Under the pieces are notes generated by a model. The model was not told where the DNA came from, made no database searches, and saw only the letters and a program-made list of their open reading frames with translations. The translations under genes and the position numbers were made by a program. Shown here piece after piece: positions 49,161 to 59,627 of a stretch of 64,000 nt of DNA. Origin of the DNA: Clitopilus passeckerianus (taxonomy: Eukaryota; Basidiomycota; Agaricomycetes; Agaricales; Entolomataceae); contig CALYLX010000047.1 of assembly GCA_944990035.1 (NCBI GenBank), positions 25,432 to 89,431 of the forward strand, written 5' to 3'. Numbering within the stretch: position 1 is the stretch's first letter; every line of letters starts with the position of its first letter.

Positions 49161-50435
49161 CTAAGCAGGTGGTAGAAAAGCAACCCAAAGCGCTATACTA
49201 ATTACTCCCCATGTGCAACTCCACCAGATCCATCCACGCGACCAATTTCGTCCCTTCCTTCTTCCGCCCTGACCCACGAACAACCAGGCTGCCGCCCAGT
49301 ATAACGCCGGCAGAGAGGCCGCGAGACGTAGGACAATTTGGGTATGCGAGAAAAATACAAGTGTAATGCAAAGGAAGATCGTATGAAGAACGTGCGGTAA
49401 GATCGAGAGGGGAAGAGTTGGTGGTGGTGAAGACTTCTTGGAGAAGGTTATGATTTGCGTAATTATGTAGTGAACTGAGAAGTAGATCATCAACGCAAGG
49501 GGAGGTATGGCGAGAAGGAAGTTGGGTATTTGGGAAAGTGTCCAATACTTGAGAAATCCGACGTTCCAGTACTTGGCTTGGACATGGGCATATATTGAAG
49601 GGGGGAATTGGTGACACCACGGCGGAATATCAGTGGTTGCCCGTGAATTGCAGAAAGTTGAATAGGCGAGGTAGTTATGATACAAAAATGGCGAGCAAGA
49701 GAAAAGAGAAAGCGACAGTGCACTACCAACTTTTGTGAGAGAAACCTAGTACATGTCTTGAGCCATGAATGATAGGGAGGGAGGAGATCCGGCGTACCTC
49801 CCTATTCTTTAGGAATGGTTGGACAACCAATCCCCAAACAAGATATCCGCTCAGCAGAACACCATTTGAGCGGAACAGTGTTGCTAGAGCAAACGATATG
49901 GAAGCCGGTATCCAATGCTCCCTTGCTGCAAACAGCATGCCTAATTGGTGGGTCAATAAAAGGTTCGTCAAAAGCTAGGTTCGTACATGCCTTGGTATGA
50001 TAGATACGTGAAGAAAGGTTCTGCATAGGGAGCAAAATGCAATGTTGTAGGACTGCTTGAAAGTAGTGAAAGCATCGCGACGAGACGCGCAAATGAAGGC
50101 GCCCGAGGAAAGTGGTGTAGTGTCAGCTGGTAGATTGCTTCCGTTGATTTGCAGGCCACAAGCACGAGGCAGATGACCCAGACGAAGCCATTGGTTATGT
50201 ATCTGAGTAACAGAGGTGTTCCAGGAAGGAAAGCCCATTGATGTTCATATGCGTAGCCTTGCTCTGCGATCCCTTGGAAGTGGAACGTATCCCAGCGAAA
50301 CAAAGGGCTCAAAAGCCATGTTCTCTGGTTTGCAAGCCTTGGAGACGCGTCGAAGCATGGCAGATACTTGGCAGCCAACAAGAGAACTGCCAACGAGAAA
50401 GACCGTGATAGAACGGTGGCGGTTGTTAAAGTCAT
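49161..50435 (-). CDS. GPI18: GPI mannosyltransferase 2 (PIG-V/Gpi18)
   Basis: ER-membrane enzyme that adds the second mannose to the GPI anchor precursor. Three exons fit in phase: 50435-49991, 49940-49798 and 49745-49161, giving 390 residues. The first luminal loop carries the family motif: RWDTFHFQGIAEQGYAYEHQ, then WAFLPGTPLLLRY. Later conserved parts are FAPYAEPFFTYLSYQGMLFA, LFRSNGVLLSGYLVWGL and PSIYAHVQAKYWNVGFLKYW, followed by several hydrophobic helices to the C-terminus. The first intron (49990-49941) begins with GC, not GT (AAG then GCATGT) and ends TTAG. A GT-AG alternative breaks the frame. The start lies 96 bp from the divergent dysferlin-domain gene. Confidence 0.88.
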
Positions 50436-50531
50436 GAACGCGGAATTTCACATGAGTTCATCATCGACCTCTCATCATTGCTGCCGACCCCACAGCTTTT
50501 GGTTATCGACGTCGACGTTCTACAAGCACCA

Positions 50532-52039
50532 ATGCCCGTCGTCGCCCTCGCCGACCTCGTGAGGTCAGTGCCTCAACCACTACTCGGCGTCCTCGTCCAG
50601 CTCGCCCCAGTCATCTCAGCAACTCGCAATGGTCTGGAGATAGTCAGCTGGCGTCAGTCTTGGTACAGGGGCTGGTTAGCTGTCGCCTCCTGGTGGGCTA
50701 TATGCCTCTTCTTGGTTCCAACGCTGCGCTACTTCATACCTGTTGTTGCGCTTCTGGCTGCCCGGTATTGCAGACCTTTCCGAGCTCATTCGTCGCTCAC
50801 GACAGAGCAAACGGTCCAAAATATCATGTCCGACATAACGGCCATCCAAGGTCTCATGCCGTCGCCTCCAAAAACAACTGCCCCTCCTCAACTACTGCTG
50901 CGTGTTGCAGCTACTACGTATATACCATACCTCATCGTCACTCATTTTATTCCCCTACGAATCCTCCTCGCGTGCACTGGATCGCTCATCGTAGTCTCAC
51001 GTGCGCCATTCTCTTCTGTCCTCATTGCCATCCTCTCCAGAAGTGCATGGCTAAGATGGACTACACGCTATATTCTCTCCTTCATTACAGGAATTCCCCT
51101 GCCTCCAATCATCCTCTCCAACCAACCCCAACCAACCTCGCCCAGCGCTGTCTCTGACCTCCGTTTCCTATTCACAATACACGAAAACCAACGATGGTGG
51201 ATGGGCCTGGACTGGACTGCCGCCTTACTCCCAGGCGAGCGACCATCCTGGTGCTCTGCTCCTCCAGCTCAATCCCCTGTTTCTCCCCCCAGCGCTTTCG
51301 CGCTTCCAGAACCAACAACAATTTATCTCCCCGACGGTCAAGGAAAGAAGGTCAAAAGAACGGCTACATGGTTCTGGGAGGAACCTGAATGGAGAGTGGT
51401 GGTCCGCACGGATGCTACTGGGCTTAACCGTGTCGAGCGTCCTCTTCCTGACGAAAATCCCCCAGCACCTAATAGCAACAGCGGGAGACTTCTGAAGGCT
51501 GCCGGCAAGATGCGCGAATCTGGCTTCATAGGAAATAGTAACAGTCCTCCTCCCGATGAGGAGGGCTCATTTGACGGCGCACACGAAGAGAAGGAAGAAG
51601 ATAAGATTTCAACTGATCAAGATGGATGGATATACGGCGACAATAAATGGGAAGGACTCAGTGGAAAGGGTGGAATGGGCAAGGTATGTTCTTTACTGAC
51701 GCTAGGATTTCGTCTTCTAAAGTTCTCTTATAGTATACCCGATACAGACGATGGACTCGCGTTGCAGTGGTCTGCGAGATTGTCGATCTGGTCGACGAGA
51801 CGCCTGCCAATACCCCTGAACGCGCTCCTGTGAAACAGCCTTCTCAGAAGGAAGAGAGATCTAGCCCTACACGGGAATCATTAGCAGATATGCCACCCGA
51901 CTCCCCTGTGCCTCATAGTGAAGAGATAACTGCGACGGGCACCATTGCAAGGTCAGCTTCTAGCCCAAACGAAGAAGAGAGCCCTCTGCGTCAGAGACTA
52001 CGAAAGGCACTCTCAAAAAGTTCAACAAAGACGTCGTGA
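50532..52039 (+). CDS. Pex23/Pex30-family peroxisomal-ER membrane protein with dysferlin domain
   Basis: Integral membrane protein of the Pex23/Pex24/Pex28-32 group, which acts at ER-peroxisome contacts and controls peroxisome number. Two exons fit in phase: 50532-51683 and 51734-52039, giving 485 residues. The N-terminal half has several membrane helices (WLAVASWWAICLFLVPTLRY, YIPYLIVTHFIPLRILL). It is followed by a dysferlin (DysF) domain: FLFTIHENQRWWMGLDWTAA and GERPSW, then WFWEEPEWRVVV, then DGWIYGDNKWEG and TRYRRWTRVAVV, which supplies the paired W/R pattern. The C-terminal 80 residues are disordered and acidic. The frame is open further upstream but without ATG, so MPVVALADLV is the first usable start. 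An upstream first exon cannot be excluded. Confidence 0.82.
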
Positions 52040-52201
52040 TAACGTGCCATTCATAATGTATCATTTGTACCGATATGTGTTCCTAATAATAATCGACATC
52101 TACATCCACGTCCATAACCAGTCTCCTAGAGTGTACACAGTACGCCTTATAGCCATAACGGATGAACAATATCGGAATAATCGGAGAAAATACAAACGAC
52201 C

Positions 52202-53669
52202 TCAGTCGAGAGGATCGTCATGGAATATGGCAGTTTTGGGTATCCCATCCTCTCTTACAACGCCCCGATACATTCCTGGGCAATTCAGTGGCATTGCAAC
52301 TGCATTCCGCATGTTAGTGCGAAGTTTGACCAGATGACCGAAAAGATTGATTTACCATTCCCAAGATTATCCACGGCGATGACTCCGCCAATGCCGCCCT
52401 CCTTGAGAAGATCTGCGACGGCAGCTTCACAAGCATGGTCAAGGGTTTCATGTCCATACTGCATCCTCCTACCAATAGTCGACGCAGTCGACAGTCTAAT
52501 GAAATACTTCTCACGGCGTGAGCAAAAGGGAACCCCACAAGCTGAAATGGAACGTGTACTTACATCTCCATCCCCAGTGCCACTGACACCGACAGCAGTT
52601 GCAGCCTTCTTGCTCCGACCACTAAGCTTGGCCAGGAGTTTAGATAATAAACCACGCTTTCTACCGTGCTTGCTCCATTCGTCTGTCCAAAACCCGCTGC
52701 CCATGCTGGGGGTATCACCAATTCTCCCTACCAGCTTGTTCGTCCGACCACCAGTAGATGTCACTGCGGCAATACAACCGCGCACGTCGAGCGCAACAGC
52801 CCCGACTGTGCCTTTCGGGAGCAGGTCCATAGGCAGAGGCAAACCAGTTCCTGGCCTATCGTAGTGCTCAGGAGGTATATTGTCCGGAAGCCCGAGACCT
52901 CGTCTGTGCTCTAACCACCTTTTCTCCGTCCAGAAGTAGGATGGGGCAACAAGATCGATTCCTTGTGCTTCTGCAATCTTCTCCGCTGTAGCTCCTGAGA
53001 GGAAAGTGTGCGGCGCTGCAGATGGTGAAAGGTATAGAGCACGAACGAGCTGAGACGGGTTCTTTACCCGCGTCAAAAGTGTAACTCCAAGACCGCGTCG
53101 AGTTGAGGGAGTCTCTGGGTGAGATGCAGGCGGCTTCGAGAGCATGATAGAAGCCTCAAGTTCGTTCTGTTGGTGGGAGGCTGAGGTTAGGTTATTGAAG
53201 AAAAACAATATGTCTCACCTTGCCTGCTACGTTGAAGACGGCACCTTTGCCTGCGTTAAAGAGAGGGTTGTCTGAAGGTGATAAGGTTTTAGCCATAGTT
53301 CAAGGTGGATGGACTAAAACCGCTTCAACCTTCCATGGAAGTCACTGCAGCGACCGTAGCGTCCATAGCCTCTCCGCCTTCACTCAGAACCTTGTATCCC
53401 TGTTGTTCACAAGGTTTAGCTCTGTAGGGTCTTCGAGCAACTTGATAACACACCGCTTCCAGAGCTCGAGTCAGAGCAGCCTTGTAGGCCGCCCTTTGCT
53501 CAGACGTAGAGCCCTCCTTTGACATGGTGCCAGCACCGCCATGAATAACAAGCACGTAGCTATGGTGTTTCTGAGATGGAGCAGGTGGTAGGAGACTTTG
53601 TTTCTCGTTCGCCATAGTCTTGGCAGCTTGAGGATCGGAAATCTCAAATCGTCGTTCAGCGCCGTTCAT
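52202..53669 (-). CDS. Threonine-type L-asparaginase / isoaspartyl peptidase (taspase-like)
   Basis: N-terminal-nucleophile hydrolase of the type 2 asparaginase family (ASRGL1/taspase 1), made as a precursor that cuts itself before a threonine. Five exons fit in phase: 53669-53454, 53399-53330, 53271-53219, 53166-52356 and 52299-52202, giving 415 residues. The alpha part has VLVIHGGAGTMSKEG, SEGGEAMDATVAAVTSME and PLFNAGKGAVFNVAGK. The beta part starts at the expected cleavage site GTVGAVALD (Thr nucleophile) and continues IAAVTSTGGRTNKLVGRIGD and the substrate-site SMGSGFWTDE. Near the end is GGVIAVDNLGN, joined to LNCPGMYRG. A basic insert between these, GRKRGLLSKLLAKLSGRSKK, is unlike plain asparaginases and may be a localisation signal. 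An alternative start MANEKQ lies 18 codons in. Cleavage is inferred from the motif, not seen. Confidence 0.82.
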
Positions 53670-53723
53670 GGTGGGAAAAGATAGTATGGATATAAGGACG
53701 TTGCATATGCTATAGCAAACATG

Positions 53724-53820
53724 GTCACTTTGCCGGAGTGGTTAACGGGATCGCCTGCTATTTCCATAGCATTCCAGCGGTTGCTCTTTGAGCGCGTGTG
53801 TTCGAATCGCACAGGTGACG
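53724..53820 (+). tRNA. tRNA-Ser(GCU) with a 15-nt intron
   Basis: The acceptor stem GTCACTT pairs with AGGTGAC and is followed by discriminator G. The anticodon stem ATCGC pairs with GCGGT. The loop is CTGCTA plus A, with a 15-nt intron (53761-53775) inserted one base after the anticodon GCT, the usual place for eukaryotic tRNA introns. A long variable arm (GCTC/GAGC) marks it as a class II tRNA, and the T arm is GTGTG-TTCGAAT-CGCAC. The CCA end is not encoded. It sits between a minus-strand Pol II gene start (53669) and dynamitin (53908). Confidence 0.93.
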
Positions 53821-53823
53821 AGC

Positions 53824-53828
53824 TTTTT
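53824..53828 (+). terminator. RNA polymerase III terminator
   Basis: A run of five T directly follows the tRNA-Ser gene by three bases, as expected for Pol III termination. Confidence 0.8.
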
Positions 53829-53907
53829 GTTACACCTCAGCTTCGCGATTTCCATTTTGGCAAGCGCGTCCAGTTCCTCTCCACTTTCTTTGATCTCCAC
53901 CATAAGT

Positions 53908-55356
53908 ATGAGTACCAATAAGTACGCCGACCTTCCGGATATTGTAAGATGACTCCCAACTCCTTTTCATTGAGACGGCACTGAACTATTGCAAGGACAC
54001 TGCACCAGATATCTATGAGACTGAAGATGTAGAGCCTTCAGCGGAAACCATTGTACTCGTGTTCCTCTATAATTTCAGTCTACCCTCTAAATAATAACTT
54101 AGGAAGGAGAAGATAGCGATGAAGAGACACAACAAAATCAGCGCACGATACGAGGAAGGCAAGAGCCAGCAAAGGAAGAAATCGACTCTAGCAACTTGGT
54201 CGACGCTGACGAGGCAACGAAACGCTTTAGACGGGCAGAACGTCGGCGAGGTGATTCACGACAGCTTGTGGCAGCCAATGCTTTAACCTTACGCTTGTTC
54301 TTCAGATCGCGCGCTTGCATACACACTGTCAAGTTCTCCAACGCGTTCACACTCGCCCTCACGATCATCTGGCAGCACGCGTCCTGTGAGCCTCTCACAA
54401 CGCCTTCGTCTTCTACAGACGGAACTGCTCTCTTTGGAATCCGAACTTGCGGATCCCTCGAATCCCCTTCTTGCCAAGGAACGCGAGGAGGAGAATGTTG
54501 ACCCCGGAGAACTCATCCGTGGGGTCGTTGATGTACGGGCCCGGTTGGACAAGATACGCAAGGACAAGGAAGGCCGAGGGAAACTTGTTGGGGTCATCCT
54601 TGAAGACGAACGTGAGGATGAGGCAGAAGAAGAGTCTGCCTCTGCCGAAAAGGAAGAGCACAGCAAAAAGACTCTATTGGATAGTAAATCGCAGACTCGA
54701 ACGGTCGTGGATATGGATCGACGCGTCGGCGAGCTCGAAAAGATCGTTGGGTCGGCGAGTACAGCTTTAGATGAAGTAAGTCTGTGCAAGCTTGATCCTT
54801 GACTGTACACTCAGATGTCCTTCAGACCACACTATTGCCTCCGCCGTTGTTGCCACTGATACCACGACTAAATGCCCAGCTCAGTCTCCTCACCCAGCCG
54901 CGACACATTGATTCGATATCTCGTCGGCTTAAACTCCTTGTCAGCGACCTGGAAAGGCCTGCTCTCCAGCAAAACAATGCTCATCGTCGGCAGCAGTCCC
55001 AGGCGCCAGCCCCTCCTCCTGTACCACTTTCACCTCAGATCCACGAGCAACTCCTACCCCTATTGACGCGCCTTGGACCACTTCTACCGCAAATCCCTCA
55101 TATTCTTACTCGACTGCGGACACTATCCACGCTCCATGCATCTGCGGCAGATTTCCAAGAAACTCTGAAGTCCCTCACAGAGGAGCAGCAGAAAGTACAT
55201 GATACCCTCGCCGAAATCCAGAAAGCCGTCGAGAATATGGAGAAAGTTGTAGAAGATAACCGGGCGGTCGTTAAAGACAATGTTACCGGGCTAGAAGGCA
55301 GAATTGACACGCTGATTCGGCGATTACAGGAGATGAATCAAACAGCGGAAACGTAG
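53908..55356 (+). CDS. Dynactin subunit 2 (dynamitin, p50)
   Basis: Shoulder/hook subunit of dynactin, the activator that lets dynein carry cargo along microtubules (Jnm1 in yeast). Five exons fit in phase: 53908-53943, 53996-54052, 54103-54250, 54306-54775 and 54826-55356, giving 413 residues. The N-terminus has the diagnostic MSTNKYADLPDIDTAPDIYE, assembled across the first intron, then an acidic stretch. The rest is coiled coil: SLSQRLRLLQTELLSLES, DVRARLDKIRKDKEGRGK, MDRRVGELEKIVGSAS, and a long C-terminal coil with EIQKAVENMEKVVEDNRAVV and LIRRLQEMNQ. The two short first exons are easy to miss but carry the conserved motif. The gene is intact. Confidence 0.88.
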
Positions 55357-55469
55357 CCAATTAGAAGGATGTTCTCAATACCAGACTAGCCTGCATATAC
55401 CCGCAACAATGCACCGAATACAACTAATATACAATGGAGATAAAAGTATGGTACACTCGAAAATTCCGA

Positions 55470-57558
55470 CTAAATTTTCCCCTTCGATGGTGGTGGTGGT
55501 GGTGGAGAACTCATTCCCACCATGCGCTCGACTTCTTCCTGCAACACGAATTCAGAACTGTATTTCATTTAGGATAAAGTAACCGACATACCTGCGCCTG
55601 TCGCATATCCATGACGAGCTCTTCCTCGTCGCTTCCTGGATCCTCATGGCCGGCCCCAAGACCCCAACCACCAACACTTCCCCGAGCGGTGTTCATATGT
55701 CCATCTGGGCTTCTAGAGCAAACTGTTTAGCCTCATCGTATGTTGAGCATAGTCCTAGCCAAACACAAACCTCAAAGCTTCAAGGAACTCTCTTTCCCTA
55801 TCCCGATCTGCAGCAAGTCCTTGATCATCCTCCTCGTCCGCTTGCAGTCCCGTCAAGAAAGCTGGCCTCTTCCCATTTTTCTTGAGAGCGATCCGACCTC
55901 TCCGATCGCGCGGTTGAGCACCAGACAAGAAGCTCGGGGCTCGTGCCAGTGGGCTCATTGGCCCCATCTTCTTGGAGTTCTGAACACCCGATTCCCACCC
56001 CGATCGCGGGTTTCGAACTACATGAAGAAGGTCAGCTATTGCGGCTTCTCCGGGGGTTGGAGGTGGTATTGGTGTCGTAAGTGAGGCAATTGGTCGTTGA
56101 CGACGCTGTGAGGCCAGTACAAGGAGCCTGCAAGGGTGTTAGGTGGCCGATTCGTCTTTGTGACGGATTTACTTACATTTGCTGCAATCTTGGCTGTTGG
56201 TACGCAGAAGTCTCTTGATATTGATCCTGGCTGCTGGGCATAGACAAACGGACATGGAGTCTGGAGAAGAGGGGAAGGATGACCCTGTCACGGAATGACC
56301 TGAGGGCAACACTTCGAACGTCAATAGGTGTTGCTGAGGTTTGCCCGGATAACGCAGATGAAATGCTGCCCTTTGTGGCCTGCCGTACCGGCGAAGTTGC
56401 ACGGTGATGAGGTTTTGGTGCTCGATGAAGTGAGGAGAGAAGTGGGTCAGTTTGGAGGGGAAGTAGAACCTGAATTGGATGGTAGAGCGTATTAGCTTGG
56501 AGATAAGGTAATATGGCATGAGGAACTGACCCCTTCAATGTAGGTCAAGACCTGATCCCAGAAGAAGCCCCATATCTCAACAACTCGGGCAACCAGTTTC
56601 GTATCGTCTATGCCGATCAGCTTTGCATTCAGAGTGACCATACCCGCTGCGATCAATTCTGAAGCATTGTTTTCGAGAACCGTCAGTGCCTTCTGGGGGG
56701 CAGATGGGACGACCGTCTGTATATGCCGTTTTACGAGAGTATTCAGGTCCTCACTAATTGTCCGGCATATTAGCGCGAGAGTAGGTTCTAGTACACCCAT
56801 GCTTACATCGGTATCCTTAGAGGCTCACCATTGAACAGTGGTAGGACGTGCACATGCAGGGCTCCCCAGGGGTCATTGGATGAGTTCGGCGTCAAATTAG
56901 CCTGGGATGTTGGAGCAGGCACGTTGAGGGAGGCAACGGAAGGGGCCGATGTGATTGGAGGTGCAAGAGCAGAAGGTATGTGGCCTAGGTTGCCCAGACG
57001 GTGCATTTCACGCGAGACGAGTTTGGAATCATAGGTGCGGCCATACGAAGCCTTGTTAAATAAACTATGAGCAAATGATCCCTGGACATCGGGCTCTATC
57101 AGTATTCTCACCTTTGACGGTGAAGTATGAGATTTCGATGGGCTTGCGACGGCAGTGTTGGACGACATTGGGCTCGGGGAGGTCGAGCCTTGATTGGGAT
57201 CACTGCGAGAATGTTGATGGCTGCCGTGCAACACTGGCAGATGATGGGGGTGCAACGACTGCTTCGAGTTCGTATTGTGGTGGTGATTGCTTCCTGTTAG
57301 GGAAGACGTAAGCTTGTCAGCGATGTATCCAAGACGTCTTGACGAGCTGCTGGTGCTTTCTTGAGCTGCCTGTTCGTTTGTAGGGGAAGACAAGAAGCGA
57401 GTTGTGGCCGGAGGCGGCCGTGGAGTGATTTCACTCGACATACGTCGAGGAGACGATTCTACGCTATCTTCAGACAGCGGCGAAGGGGACGACCGGTGGG
57501 ACGATATTTCATGGGATCTTCGAGGAGCATACAATGTTGAACTACCCCAGCCAGGCAT
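55470..57558 (-). CDS. HbrB/Bit61-type TORC2 subunit (PRR5/Protor family)
   Basis: Accessory subunit of target-of-rapamycin complex 2, which controls actin polarity and AGC kinases; its Aspergillus relative HbrB is needed for normal branching. About six exons: 57558-56807, 56753-56531, about 56470-56175, about 56132-55770, about 55710-55590 and a short last one ending at 55470. The N-terminal 200 residues are Ser/His/Pro-rich, with a His-rich patch SNHHHNTNSKQSLHPHHLP. The conserved HbrB domain follows: WGALHVHVLPLFNGEPLRIP joined to IEDLNTLVKRHIQ, then VEIWGFFWDQVLTYIEGV, VLLPLQTDPLLSSL and RSFRDRVILPLFSRLHVRL. The C-terminus is basic, then acidic, and ends in a run of seven prolines and SKGKI. 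Confidence 0.83.
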
Positions 57559-57778
57559 AGCGTTCCGTAGGACAATGTACAGTTACTCAGGATGATTCAA
57601 ACCGCTATGGCGCTTCTTAGACTTATTTAACGGCACTCGATATTTCTCACCGTTGCTTGCGACGGTCAGCAGCGACGATTGCGTGGTTACTCGTGGGTTC
57701 AATAAAATCGGAGTGATTTGCAGCCAGTCAGGCGCGGTGGGGATGTCGTCGTGGTGCTTGTTTTGGTAACACCATGTC

Positions 57779-59250
57779 ATGCTTTCACCTTTGAATCTCA
57801 TACGCCATCACATTCCTCGGCGCATTTCACAGCTTCGGCCTCGAAATTTCACAGTTCTTGCTGTAGAATCTTCGGCAGACGATACCTGTGCAGCTGTTGT
57901 AACCTCTTGCGGTGACATACTGTCAAATGTCGTGATCAAGCAGCATGAGCTGTATGTGCATCTAAACTTTACCATTTGGATAACGGCAGCTAAGCCTTTG
58001 GGTACAGACATGAGCAATATGGCGGTATCCATCCGTTCAAAGCAATTAAACAGCATCAAAGGAACATGGTATGCAAAGGTCTATGTATAGGAAGCAGGTG
58101 CTAATACGAGTTCTAGCCTCATGCAGTCTCCAGAGCTCTCAAGGAAGCGAATGTTGATATTGGCAAAGATATTAACGGGATAGCATTTACTAGAGGACCA
58201 GGTGAGCTGTCAGGTGTCTGTTATGCCATCTTTGACTGACCCATCTCGCAGGGATGGCGGGGTGCCTCAGTGTTGGTCTCAACGCTACGCAAACTTTAGC
58301 AGCTGTGTTCGGCCTTCCAGTAGTCGGAGTCCACCATATGGTCTGCTCACCTCACCTCCTCGAAGCCGTCACACTCATATCCATTTTGCGTCACAGCAAG
58401 CACATGCTCTTACAGCCCTCTTAACATCAAAATCAGATCCCCCAAAGTTCCCTTTCCTCACCCTTCTCATCTCTGGTGGTCATACTCTGCTCTTACTGGC
58501 CACGTCAATAAACGAGTTCAAAATCCTCGCTACCACCCCTGATGCCAGTATTGGGAGGGCTTTTGACCATGTTGCCAAACTTTTGAAGATAGATTGGCAA
58601 GGCCTAGGACCCGGAGCTGCCTTGGAGAAATTCTGCGAGCAAGAGCTCAACTCCCCGGCTCCTATGATTCCTGAACCTCCCCGCCCTCTACGGGGACAGC
58701 TCGGATTTTCCTACGCATCTATGCATTCATATGTTGAACGATACATCGCCGCCCAAGGTGGGATTGACCACCTCAACCTTCCGACGAAAGTCGCCTTGGC
58801 TCGTAGCTTCCAGTCAGGAGCTTTTGCACAATTAGAAGAGAAGGTTTTGCTCGCGCTTGATTGGTGCCAGCGTAACAACCTGCGGATCCAGGATGTTGTC
58901 GTCAGTGGTGGAGTTGCTAGCAACATGCTTTTGCGCCAGCGGTATATCTGTTCAATCAGAGCTTCCCGTTCCCACAAACTGATTTCTCATCTGTGTAGGC
59001 TTGATGAATGTCTGAAGAAGCTGGCCTACCCCATCCGCCTAAACTTTCCACCTCCTGCTCTTTGCACAGGTATGTTTTGCATTCCTCCTGAACTCGAAGG
59101 CCACCTTTTGACTTTCCAGTAGATAACGCGGTCATGATTGGCTGGGCATCTATGTCGCGATTTCTGGCAGGAGATCATGACGACTTCAACATGGATTTAC
59201 GTTCTCAATGGAGCATAGAGGATCTCAACAAACCGCCGACCGAGTCTTAA
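57779..59250 (+). CDS. QRI7: Mitochondrial tRNA threonylcarbamoyladenosine synthase (Qri7/OSGEPL1)
   Basis: Transfers the threonylcarbamoyl group to A37 of mitochondrial tRNAs that read ANN codons. The start MLSPLNLIRHHIPRRISQLR is a basic mitochondrial presequence. The core then reads FTVLAVESSADDTCAAVV, HEQYGGIHPFKAIKQHQRNM (second exon), AFTRGPGMAGCLSVGLNATQ, and the metal-binding VHHMQAHALTALL, which is formed by joining across the intron at about 58340-58397. Further motifs are FPFLTLLISGGHTLLLL, DASIGRAFDHVAKLL, VVVSGGVASNMLLRQR and DNAVMIGWASMSRF near the end. At least six introns are needed, all short. Nuclear/archaeal Kae1 lacks the presequence, so the mitochondrial form is preferred. 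Confidence 0.88.
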
Positions 59251-59627
59251 TGACACGCATTGTAAATACGCACGGACAGACCATTGGCACGCTGAATGAA
59301 ATGGGCGCTTAGTATGTTTAATGATCTTCGTATAATAATAATGTAGTTTGGGTATGGTTCCCTCCATGAATCGTGACCCATGTGTCTCCTCGGGTTCATT
59401 GGTCAGTTATCGGGGTGCAATATGCTGTCAGGGCTTCTCTGTGTAACGAGCTTTAGAGTTCAAGGAGGTGACATTCGGTTGTGCAAGCCAACGTGATGTG
59501 ACATAGCGCGTCCAGACACGACAGCACAAGCGTTTTGGAGAGCCACACTTGGACGGAACTGCGAGGTTGCTCAACGTCAAAGGTGTTGAACCTTCCTGGA
59601 CATATCCTCTGAATCAAGCTCCGAAGA
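59251..59627. other. Spacer upstream of RDH54
   Basis: About 380 bp between QRI7 and RDH54, both on the plus strand. I see no gene, RNA or repeat. The open runs here are shadows or chance. Confidence 0.5.

Noticed and set aside
49941..49982. A GT-AG version of the first PIG-V intron using the GTACGA donor.
   Set aside because: It shifts the second exon out of the frame that carries LFRSNGVLLSGY and the rest of the enzyme, so the GC-AG version is kept.
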